From Candidatus Bathyarchaeota archaeon (GTDB lineage: Archaea; Thermoproteota; Bathyarchaeia; TCS64): 24,274 nt of DNA. Shown here in pieces: positions 1-6,589 of the stretch; within the stretch, counting starts at the first letter, position 1, and each line of letters starts with the position of its first letter. The translations under genes were made by a program, and so were the position numbers. The notes under the pieces are model-generated. The model made no database searches. It was given only the letters and a program-made list of their open reading frames with translations, and had not been told where the DNA came from. The stretch covers positions 1 to 24,274 of the forward strand of contig JAOZIG010000495.1 in the NCBI GenBank assembly GCA_026014515.1, read 5' to 3'.

Positions 1-1
1 A

Positions 2-115
2 AGATACACATTCATAATCGATAAACTGGGTGTTGTCAGGTATGTTTTCACCAGCGAGACAAATATGAAGAAGCATATCGATGAGTCCCTACGGATACTA
101 CGAGAGATCAAATAG
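2..115 (+). CDS. Peroxiredoxin (AhpC/TSA, Bcp-like), C-terminal fragment
   Basis: The reading frame is open from the left edge and ends at TAG 113-115, so only the last 37 residues are present. It reads RYTFIIDKLGVVRYVF, then a Lys/His/Glu-rich helix ending LRILREIK. The pattern of Arg, aromatic, FIID, Gly, hydrophobic, RYVF followed by a terminal helix is that of thiol peroxidases of the AhpC/TSA (Bcp/PrxQ) group, which reduce hydroperoxides in the cytoplasm using thioredoxin-like donors. The peroxidatic cysteine lies outside the window and cannot be checked. The stop is followed by about 80 nt containing the promoter of the next gene, so it is probably not in that operon. The family call is fairly safe despite the short fragment; the exact subfamily is not. 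Confidence 0.7.
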   Translation, partial: RYTFIIDKLGVVRYVFTSETNMKKHIDESLRILREIK

Positions 116-161
116 TATATGCCTGTTTCATTGGCGTCTGGGGCACAGGGGGGTGCGTCTG

Positions 162-169
162 CCTTAAAA
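162..169 (+). promoter_or_regulatory. TATA box of the RadA-like/polymerase operon
   Basis: CCTTAAAA lies about 27-30 nt before the ATG at 195, the spacing that puts transcription start at or next to the start codon. No Shine-Dalgarno site lies before that ATG, which agrees with a leaderless mRNA. Confidence 0.5.
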
Positions 170-194
170 CCGGAAATATTTCTCATGTTTGCGG

Positions 195-1235
195 ATGGCT
201 GAGTACGTTACAGGGCTCCAGTTGCTTGACCAGCAGACAGAGGAGAAGCTGTTATCCACCGGGAGCCCGGAGCTGGATCAACTCATCGGCGGTGTCCAGC
301 GTGGGCTATTCTACTTCTTCTATGGGCACAAGGAGCTAATGGAGACCCTCTTCAGACACATGACGGTTCAAGCTCTGGCTGAGAACAAGCACGGTAAACC
401 CATCGTGGTGTATATGTTGCTTGGGAATTATCGTAAGGAGCGTACCAACCTTGGGCTTGAGGAACTCGCAGAGCTGATGGAGGACTCTGGGTTCCACCTC
501 TGGGAAGCCCTACAACGGGTCCAGATATTCACCGCAAGCTCAGCAGACCAACAGGTACTGCTTGTTGAGGGCTTGATCAGACTGCTGATGGAGGAAAATA
601 ACGTTAGCCTTGTGATTGTCAGGGGCATCTATAAGCTGGCGAAGGATGATCCAAGGATTCGTAACCGTCACGTGGTCTATGAGGAGGTTCAGCAATCCAT
701 TAATAATCTACGGAATATCTGCGCTGAGCGAAAAATACCTATTGTAGCCAGTGGACGAGACAGCACGGCGAAGACCAAGCGTAAACCCATGCCTGAAAGT
801 AGCCTGTTTCTACGGCACTGTGCGAATGTCATCATCTATCTCAGGAAACGCAAGAAGGATTCACGTTACAACAGGGCGTTTCTCGTGGATCACCCCCTAA
901 AACCACTGGGATCAGTCGAATACCATTATGTTGTTGATTTCAAGATGGGAAGAGAAACAAAACCATTCAGAATGAGCTACCAAGAACTGGTAGACAGACT
1001 CCGCAAGGAGTTCCAAGACCCCCTCAGAAGCGAGAACAGACGAACAGCCTTCGAGCACCTAATTCAAGCATGGAGTGACGAACTGGGAGCCATGAGCTAC
1101 GCCGAGTCATTCAAGATGCTTGACCTGATGCTATTCATATCGACCCTTGAAAACAGGAGCCTGCTTGAGAAAGCGAATGATCGATTGGACTCGTTTGATC
1201 GTAGGCTGAAGCGGCTTGAGGATGCAGTGATGTGA
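195..1235 (+). CDS. RadA/KaiC-fold ATPase-like protein with degenerate Walker motifs
   Basis: A 346-residue protein if started at ATG 195; a TTG two codons upstream is possible but less likely given the promoter spacing. Residues 23-53 follow the RecA/RadA/KaiC pattern (TGSPELDQLIGG, then a beta strand and a loop), but where GxxxxGKT is expected the sequence is GHKELMET: the lysine is Glu50 and the second glycine is missing. The hydrophobic Walker B strand at about 137-143 ends in VRG, without an aspartate. Residues 181-188 (IPIVASGR) match the late core strand of the fold. The last 100 residues are helical and charged. By comparison with the family, this looks like a RadA paralogue that has lost ATP hydrolysis and perhaps ATP binding. 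Its stop overlaps the polymerase start by 4 nt, so the two are very probably co-translated and work together. A role as mediator or scaffold in lesion bypass or recombination is inferred. Confidence 0.75.
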   Translation: MAEYVTGLQLLDQQTEEKLLSTGSPELDQLIGGVQRGLFYFFYGHKELMETLFRHMTVQALAENKHGKPIVVYMLLGNYRKERTNLGLEELAELMEDSGFHLWEALQRVQIFTASSADQQVLLVEGLIRLLMEENNVSLVIVRGIYKLAKDDPRIRNRHVVYEEVQQSINNLRNICAERKIPIVASGRDSTAKTKRKPMPESSLFLRHCANVIIYLRKRKKDSRYNRAFLVDHPLKPLGSVEYHYVVDFKMGRETKPFRMSYQELVDRLRKEFQDPLRSENRRTAFEHLIQAWSDELGAMSYAESFKMLDLMLFISTLENRSLLEKANDRLDSFDRRLKRLEDAVM

Positions 1236-3319
1236 GACACAGGGGCTGGTTGCTGGACCCGTATATCGATGGAAGGGATGCGGTTTACTGGTTTAAGACA
1301 GTGAAGGGTGAGGCAATACGTGTGACTGAGCGTCATAACCCTGTCATCATAGTTGAGCCGAAGCCAGAGTACACGGTTGATAACCTTGTCTATCTCTTCG
1401 AGGAGCACCCCTTCGTAGTATCAGCCAAACCAGTGAAACGATTCACATCAATCCACAGGAACGAGATAGCCGAATACGTTGAGGTCAAGATTGACCAAGC
1501 CGAGGACTTGGACGAGGTCACCAAGTACGCTGAGCGCCTCAAAGAAGTAAAAGAACTCTACAACGTTGGCTTGATACCCATCCAGTGGCACCTCATCTAC
1601 CGGGGAATCCAGCCAAGCACACTATGCGACTTTAACCAAGAGAATGGTAAACTAATTGACTTTTCCGTGATTGATGACAGCGAGTCCTTTGAGCCACCAA
1701 ACTGGAAATCACTCATCATCAAGACCCCGGAAAAGTACCGCATAGACAAGATACAGATACTGGATGGGGAAGGAAAAGAGTTTGAGACACTGGAAGCCCG
1801 GGAAAACCTAGTGCTTCAACACCTGAATATGTTGTTGCTGGAGGAAGACCCGGATGTACTTGTGTTTGATGACCCACGAAGCACCACAAGACATCTCATG
1901 AGCAGGGCAAGAGCAAACAACGTTGAACTATGCTTGGGACGAGGTGGAGAGCCTTGGCGTGGAAGACTCATCATAGCCGCTACAGGGTACTGGAACACTG
2001 GACTCGTGGGATTAATTGAACGAGCACGATTCACCTATGCGCCCATCGGCTTGTCCGCTGACTGGGAGCCCGGTAAGACCATTGATAGTCGTCAGTGTGC
2101 GGAGGCTGTGAAGATGAATGTGGTTGTGCCCGGTATGAACGGCGGCTATGGATTCAAGTCCAGTGCATGGGATATGATACGCAGCGACAGAGGCGGCATG
2201 ATATTCAGCCCCAAGCCCGGGCTCCACGAGAACGTGGCAGCGCTGGACTTTGAGAGCATGTTCCCAAACATCATAGTACACAGGAACGTAAGCTATGAGA
2301 CAGTCACAGAAGACGGAATAGAAGAGTCCAGTCCCGGTTTCATGGGGGGTTTTATGGGTGAGTTCCTAAAGCGACGCATATGGCTCAAGCATCTAAGGGA
2401 ACGTTTCCCAAGGGACTCTGAGGAGTATCGCTGGTGTCAGCAACGCCAAGCAGCCTTGAAGCTCATGCTAGTAGTCGTCTATGGGTACAGCGGTTGTTAC
2501 TCTAACAGGTTCGCAAACGTCAGAGTGTTTCAAGAGATAAACAGGCTCTCAAGACAGTGTATGGTTCAGGCGCTCAGGGTGGCGCAGGGAAACGGGTTTG
2601 ACGTCATCTATGGTCCCTTTGATTCCCTGTTTGTCAAGAAAAAGAACGCTACAAGGGAAGATTATCTTGATTTGGCTGACTTGATTACCGCTGAGACAAG
2701 GCTTCCCATGAACATGGATAATCACTTCAAGTACCTCGTGTTACTCACAAAAACAACGGACCCTGTTGTGGTTGCAGCTAACAGGTATTATGGACGTTTG
2801 ATGGATGGACGAGATTTCTACCGTGGTATCGAGCTCAGACGCCACGACACACCAGAATACATCAACCAGATGCAGCGAGAGATGATCACAGCCCTCTTCA
2901 GACACGACACAGTTGAGGAAGTAGCTACAAGGGGAGTAAAGGAAGCCCAAGACATAGCAGCAAGAGCCCTCACTAAGATCAGACTCGGTAAAGCAGATCC
3001 AGAGGAACTCATAATATCTAAACGGCTACGCAGAGAGCTCAAGGACTATGATGCACGTCAGCCTCATATCGTAGCTGCGATGTTGGGGGAGAGGTCTGAT
3101 GTCTCAGAGTATATCCTGATGAACACCGAGCACAGCAACCCATACCTCAGAGTGATGCCCGCCTCTAAGCTAGACGGAGCGCACAGGAGTTATGACCGTA
3201 AGAAGTACTCCCAGATGGTTAGACGCGGGGCATGGAACCTACTCCGTCCATTTATACCCGGTGAGACAAATATAGGTACCAAACTCTATGAGTCTACAAA
3301 GTTGGAATCCTTCTCTTAA
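1232..3319 (+). CDS. Family-B DNA polymerase, variant (PolB2/Dpo2-like)
   Basis: The start is GTG 1232 in a GTGA overlap with the upstream stop; GAGG 10 nt before can serve as ribosome site. At 695 residues it is shorter than replicative archaeal PolB. Polymerase motifs are visible. Motif A is DFESMFPNII (Asp339). Motif B is KLMLVVVYG (Lys410, Tyr417, Gly418), with the usual Asn-Ser replaced by Val-Val. Motif C is YGPFDS (460-465), with the first aspartate of YGDTDS replaced by Pro462 and Asp464 kept. RYYGR near 518 fits the KKRY-type thumb motif. In the N-terminal half the ExoI DxE motif is not found and PDVLVFDD (near 208-215) stands where an ExoII-like segment is expected, so proofreading is probably lost. 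Archaeal PolB2/Dpo2 proteins are known for similarly altered active sites and, in Sulfolobus, for DNA-damage induction. Activity of this protein is an open question. The last codons lie in a stretch resembling another promoter (see 3304-3380). Confidence 0.85.
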   Translation: MRHRGWLLDPYIDGRDAVYWFKTVKGEAIRVTERHNPVIIVEPKPEYTVDNLVYLFEEHPFVVSAKPVKRFTSIHRNEIAEYVEVKIDQAEDLDEVTKYAERLKEVKELYNVGLIPIQWHLIYRGIQPSTLCDFNQENGKLIDFSVIDDSESFEPPNWKSLIIKTPEKYRIDKIQILDGEGKEFETLEARENLVLQHLNMLLLEEDPDVLVFDDPRSTTRHLMSRARANNVELCLGRGGEPWRGRLIIAATGYWNTGLVGLIERARFTYAPIGLSADWEPGKTIDSRQCAEAVKMNVVVPGMNGGYGFKSSAWDMIRSDRGGMIFSPKPGLHENVAALDFESMFPNIIVHRNVSYETVTEDGIEESSPGFMGGFMGEFLKRRIWLKHLRERFPRDSEEYRWCQQRQAALKLMLVVVYGYSGCYSNRFANVRVFQEINRLSRQCMVQALRVAQGNGFDVIYGPFDSLFVKKKNATREDYLDLADLITAETRLPMNMDNHFKYLVLLTKTTDPVVVAANRYYGRLMDGRDFYRGIELRRHDTPEYINQMQREMITALFRHDTVEEVATRGVKEAQDIAARALTKIRLGKADPEELIISKRLRRELKDYDARQPHIVAAMLGERSDVSEYILMNTEHSNPYLRVMPASKLDGAHRSYDRKKYSQMVRRGAWNLLRPFIPGETNIGTKLYESTKLESFS

Positions 3320-3380
3320 CTGATAAAAGCTTAAACAAGTTGAGAAAAGCCAGCCATTGTACGATGTACTTATCGATTAC
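3304..3380 (+). pseudogene. Degraded copy of the promoter and 5' end of the metallo-beta-lactamase gene
   Basis: CTTAACTGATAAAAGC at 3315-3330 matches 12107-12122 (promoter of the gene at 12143) at 15 of 16 positions, and weaker similarity reaches back to 3304 inside the polymerase 3' end. Directly after, 3326-3362 matches 12187-12223 at 31 of 37 positions. The 69 bp between the two blocks at 12123-12191 are missing here, and AAAGC sits at both ends of the missing piece, as expected for a microhomology deletion. In frame, the remnant reads KLKQVEKSQPLYDV against KLEQVETKQPWYSV of the intact protein. The original ATG is lost with the deletion. A 61-residue frame (TTG 3357 to 3542) continues from here but loses all similarity after about 3380, so I treat it as a remnant and not a gene. 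The TATA element may still be active and could make a short RNA. Confidence 0.65.
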
Positions 3381-3457
3381 AAAGAACTTCCAGCGGGGAT
3401 CAATTTTCATTTAATGATTTCATTATGGTGCCCCATCACTATGAAACAAAATTATTA

Positions 3458-3471
3458 CCTTAATTTTAAGG
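3458..3471. repeat. Short palindrome in an AT-rich gap
   Basis: CCTTAA-TT-TTAAGG is a perfect 6-bp inverted repeat with a 2-nt centre, in the gap of about 190 nt before the peptide-binding protein. It could be an operator or a weak hairpin. Nothing else in 3381-3530 is recognisable; the stretch is distinctly more AT-rich than the flanking genes. Confidence 0.35.
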
Positions 3472-3532
3472 AGATTTATTCAGTTTTTCTTCCACTAAAA
3501 CGCTTTATTTTCAATATATTCTATATAGGTTT

Positions 3533-3539
3533 TTTATAT
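3533..3539 (+). promoter_or_regulatory. TATA box of the oligopeptide importer operon
   Basis: TTTATAT, centred about 34 nt before TTG 3570 and 22 nt before TTG 3558. A second candidate, CTATATA, lies at 3521-3527. Usual archaeal spacing from the first puts the transcript start near 3562, which favours TTG 3570 as the translation start. Confidence 0.4.
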
Positions 3540-3569
3540 TGAACACCATAGTTTTACTTGGGTATTAAC

Positions 3570-5558
3570 TTGAAGAGTAAATTTGTAAAGACAGTGTTAA
3601 TTTTGGCAATCTTAACCTTGTCAATAATAACACCAGTAGCAGCACAAACAGTAGAAAAAAGCGGACCCTACGCCAACGAGTTGTTGTTCAAAATCTACCT
3701 AGACCCAGAAGTCGAGTACTTGGCTCTGAAGACAGGTGACATCAACATCATGGACTGGGAGCTTCCCGCTGAAAAGGTAGCAGACGCATTAGCAGACCCA
3801 AACATAAATACAGACACAACAGCAGACCTAGGCTATTATCTGATGGACTTGAACTGTCAGAAATGGCCTACAAGTGATGTCCACTTCAGAAGAGCACTAG
3901 CACACCTAGTAGACAAGTCACGAATAGAGACCGATGTACTACAAGGGTTCGGTTATGCTCTAGACAGCCCAGTTCCAGTTGTACTTGGAGGTTGGTCCAA
4001 CCCAGACATCAGAACATACGATTATAGCAGTGAGTTAGCAGAAGCTGAACTCGAGCTAGGAGGATTCGTAGACACTGATGGGGATGGCATAAGAAACGAT
4101 CCCCTTACAGGGGAGAACATGGCTGATGTAATCTTCTATATTCGTATAGATGATCCTACGCGAAAACAGGCAGGAGAATGGTTAGCACAGGAGCTAATCG
4201 ATCTCGGTGTCCCTGTCACAGGGGCGACAGCCGTTGAGCGAGCAGTATGTTCTCAGATGGTCATGCTTGACCCAGCTGGTGAGTGGAACGTCTACACAGG
4301 AGGATGGGGTATTACACGAGACCCAGATCACCTGACAGACTTCTACCACAGCAAGGAATTCGACCCAGAGTGCATTGGAGGATGGAGAGGATATAACTAT
4401 CCAGGCTTCGTCAATGAGACCTACGATGAGCTAGGAGACATATTAAAGACTGCAAGTAGCTTCGAGGATGTGAAAGACGCAGCCTTCGAGATGCAGGAGA
4501 TTCTAGCCGAGCAGGTTCCCGGCATACCAGTATACGGATTCATAGGTGTCAAAGCCTATAGCGCTGACTGGACGGGAGTAGTTAACGAGGTGGGACAAGG
4601 AATCAACAGCTGGTGGAGCACATTAAAAATGCACCCAACTGACCTTGACTCAGGTGGAAGGATCGAGTACGGTATCAAGTCCGACATCGAGACCCTGAAC
4701 CCACTGACAGCCACATGGACATACACATGGGAAGTGCTAGACAAAATCTATGAAACCCCATACCTGTACAACCCATACGACCTCAGCGAGGACTGGGGAG
4801 GACTTGCAGAGTCATGGGAGATCGAAGACTGGACAGCACCAGACGGTACACCTGGAACAAAGGTAACATTCCACTTTGTAGACTATGCGAAGTGGCATGA
4901 CGGAGAGCCCTTCACAGCGGAGGACATGAAGTTCACCTATGAGTACATCCAGGACTATGAGGTCCCAAGATACTTGCCCAACGTACAGTTCATAAAAGAT
5001 CTGAAGATGCCCGATGACTACACACTTGAAGTTTACCAGAACACAACCAGCTACTTCGCATTCCACTACATCAACATACCCGTACTACCAGAACACATCT
5101 GGTCAGATGTAGGGGCAGACTGGCAGGACTATGATCCAGTAACAGAAGGAGAACTAATCGGTCTTGGACCCTGGGAGTTCGTAGAGTATGTACCAGGAGA
5201 GTACGTACATCTAGTAGCCAACAGGGACTATTTCCTAGATCCAACTGTTCTCAAAGAGCAAGAGATCCTAGCCCTTGAACAGCAGCTTGAGGATGCAGCA
5301 GAAGCAGGTGCAACAGCGGCAACGGATATTGCTAGTCTGAGAACCCAGTTATCCGACTTAGAGGATGAACTAGCTCAGGCTTCATCTGATAACGCGGCTG
5401 AAATCAGTGCCCTCGAGACTCAGATTGCTGATCTTGAGACTGAGATAAGTAGTCTGGAAAGCGGATTAACCAGTGCATCTAACATAGGCTACGCGTCGAT
5501 AGCGATTGCTGTGATCGTTGGAGCTATAGCGATATTTATGGCTCGGCGAGAACAGTAG
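3570..5558 (+). CDS. Family 5 oligopeptide-binding protein, apparently circularly permuted, membrane-anchored
   Basis: Start TTG 3570 gives a classical signal peptide (Lys-rich start, hydrophobic 8-20, cleavage near VAAQ at 23-26); TTG 3558 is the alternative. The protein has 662 residues. It binds peptides outside the membrane and passes them to the permease encoded next. The domain order is unusual. Residues 30-355 resemble the second half of SBP_bac_5 proteins (LALKTGDINIMDWELP, FRRALAHLVDKSRIE, then a WW-containing segment). Residues 361-556 resemble the first half (IETLNPLTATWTYTWEVLDK, LAESWE, KWHDGEPFTAEDMKFTYEY, GPWEFVEYVPGE). A coiled coil of about 60 residues rich in Leu, Glu and Ser/Ala follows (565-630), then one membrane helix (638-656) and ARREQ. 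So the protein stands on a stalk and has a membrane anchor in place of a lipobox. It is first in the operon, followed by an oligo-T stretch. Confidence 0.9.
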   Translation: MKSKFVKTVLILAILTLSIITPVAAQTVEKSGPYANELLFKIYLDPEVEYLALKTGDINIMDWELPAEKVADALADPNINTDTTADLGYYLMDLNCQKWPTSDVHFRRALAHLVDKSRIETDVLQGFGYALDSPVPVVLGGWSNPDIRTYDYSSELAEAELELGGFVDTDGDGIRNDPLTGENMADVIFYIRIDDPTRKQAGEWLAQELIDLGVPVTGATAVERAVCSQMVMLDPAGEWNVYTGGWGITRDPDHLTDFYHSKEFDPECIGGWRGYNYPGFVNETYDELGDILKTASSFEDVKDAAFEMQEILAEQVPGIPVYGFIGVKAYSADWTGVVNEVGQGINSWWSTLKMHPTDLDSGGRIEYGIKSDIETLNPLTATWTYTWEVLDKIYETPYLYNPYDLSEDWGGLAESWEIEDWTAPDGTPGTKVTFHFVDYAKWHDGEPFTAEDMKFTYEYIQDYEVPRYLPNVQFIKDLKMPDDYTLEVYQNTTSYFAFHYINIPVLPEHIWSDVGADWQDYDPVTEGELIGLGPWEFVEYVPGEYVHLVANRDYFLDPTVLKEQEILALEQQLEDAAEAGATAATDIASLRTQLSDLEDELAQASSDNAAEISALETQIADLETEISSLESGLTSASNIGYASIAIAVIVGAIAIFMARREQ

Positions 5559-5569
5559 CTATCATACCC

Positions 5570-5577
5570 TTTTTTTT
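5570..5577 (+). terminator. Oligo-T terminator between binding protein and permease genes
   Basis: Eight T in a row followed by CTTTC, 12 nt after the binding-protein stop. Archaeal RNA polymerase stops at such tracts. Partial termination here would give more binding protein than permease. Only about 33 nt separate it from the next start, and I see no convincing new TATA box there. Confidence 0.5.
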
Positions 5578-5610
5578 CTTTCAAGAGGATACTCGAAGGA
5601 TTGAAGACGC

Positions 5611-6579
5611 ATGACGATGAGAAACTTCATAATTAAACGGGTTCTTTACAGCATCCTGTTACTATTCTTTGCACTCACACTCAACTTTATCATATTCAGG
5701 ATGGCTCCGGGGAACCCGATACAGATCGTGGCTAGCGCAAATAGGCTTGAACCCGAGATGGTTGACCGTCTCATAGAGCTATGGGGTTTGAACGAGCCGC
5801 TGCATGTTCAATACATTAGATACATTCGTTCCACCCTCACATGGAACTTTGGGTACAGCTATTACTCGCTTGAGCCCGTTTCCCGTGAGATAGGTGAGAG
5901 GCTCTCTAATACTATCTTGTTGATGGGTTCCTCACTGATATTTGCGTGTATAGTTGGGACCATATTCGGCATTTATTCTGCCTACAAGCGTGGAAGCTTG
6001 TTCGATATATCATCGGTAACTGTGTCTTTGTTCAGTTTCGCATTACCCACCTTCTGGATGGGGTTACTCTTGATCTACATCATGAGTTATCTCTTGGGGC
6101 TTTTCCCCCTAGCAGGCACCATGTCCCGACCACCCCCAGTTGACCCCATATTACGGGTACTGGACTTGGCTTGGCACCTGTTCCTACCGGGGCTAACCTT
6201 GTTCCTATTCCAGTATGGCTTCTGGCTCCTCATGATGAGAAGCACCCTATTAGAGGCATTACATGAGGACTATATCCTCACAGCGAGGGCAAAAGGCGTC
6301 GACGAACGAGGAGTCCTATTCAAGCACGCATTCAGGAACGCGATGCTCCCCCTTGTAACAAACATAGCTATTCAGATACCCGGGGTTTTGAATGGCGCTA
6401 TTCTAACTGAGACAGTGTTTAGCTGGAGAGGTCTTGGGCTTTATACTTGGAACGCCATTCAGTTCAATGACTACCCTGTCCTGCAGGCACTGTTTTTCAT
6501 ATTCGCACTAGTCACGGTTCTATCGAACTTCTTAGTGGACATAATTTACGGGTACATTGACCCGAGGATCAAGTATTGA
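5611..6579 (+). CDS. dppB: Oligopeptide ABC transporter permease, DppB/OppB type
   Basis: The 322-residue protein starts at ATG 5611 (GAAGGA at 5595-5600 is a usable ribosome site; ATG 5617 is possible). It begins with the DppB-type N terminus: a helix (IIKRVLYSILLLFFALTLNF), then FRMAPGNP and a periplasmic-type stretch (LGLNEP-like LWGLNEPLHVQY). About five more membrane helices follow. The EAA loop that docks the ATPase is at about 220-245 (ILTARAKGVDERGVLFKHAF, then RNAMLP). Length and motif order are normal for the family. It forms the heterodimeric membrane channel with the DppC-type protein encoded next. It is second in the importer operon; the next gene starts 10 nt after its stop behind a strong ribosome site. 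Confidence 0.93.
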   Translation: MTMRNFIIKRVLYSILLLFFALTLNFIIFRMAPGNPIQIVASANRLEPEMVDRLIELWGLNEPLHVQYIRYIRSTLTWNFGYSYYSLEPVSREIGERLSNTILLMGSSLIFACIVGTIFGIYSAYKRGSLFDISSVTVSLFSFALPTFWMGLLLIYIMSYLLGLFPLAGTMSRPPPVDPILRVLDLAWHLFLPGLTLFLFQYGFWLLMMRSTLLEALHEDYILTARAKGVDERGVLFKHAFRNAMLPLVTNIAIQIPGVLNGAILTETVFSWRGLGLYTWNAIQFNDYPVLQALFFIFALVTVLSNFLVDIIYGYIDPRIKY

Positions 6580-6585
6580 GGTGAT
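6578..6585 (+). promoter_or_regulatory. Shine-Dalgarno site that sets the DppC start
   Basis: GAGGTGAT overlaps the DppB stop. It lies 4 nt before ATG 6590 and 1 nt before ATG 6587, so 6590 is the better start and the upstream TTG 6557 is unlikely. Confidence 0.6.
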
Positions 6586-6589
6586 CATG

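Noticed and set aside
2631..2637. TTGTCAA inside the polymerase gene as a further regulator box
   Set aside because: Single copy inside coding sequence, not paired and not near a promoter; expected by chance for a heptamer in a window this long.
1232..3319. Polymerase as part of a casposon or other self-synthesising element
   Set aside because: No Cas1, integrase, terminal inverted repeats or target duplications in the flanks; the partner is a RadA-like gene with a normal archaeal promoter.
3357..3542. 61-codon plus-strand frame with TTG start before the importer operon
   Set aside because: Its first residues are the degraded hydrolase remnant and the rest is low-complexity translation of AT-rich spacer rich in Phe, Ile and Tyr. 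No ribosome site or good start.
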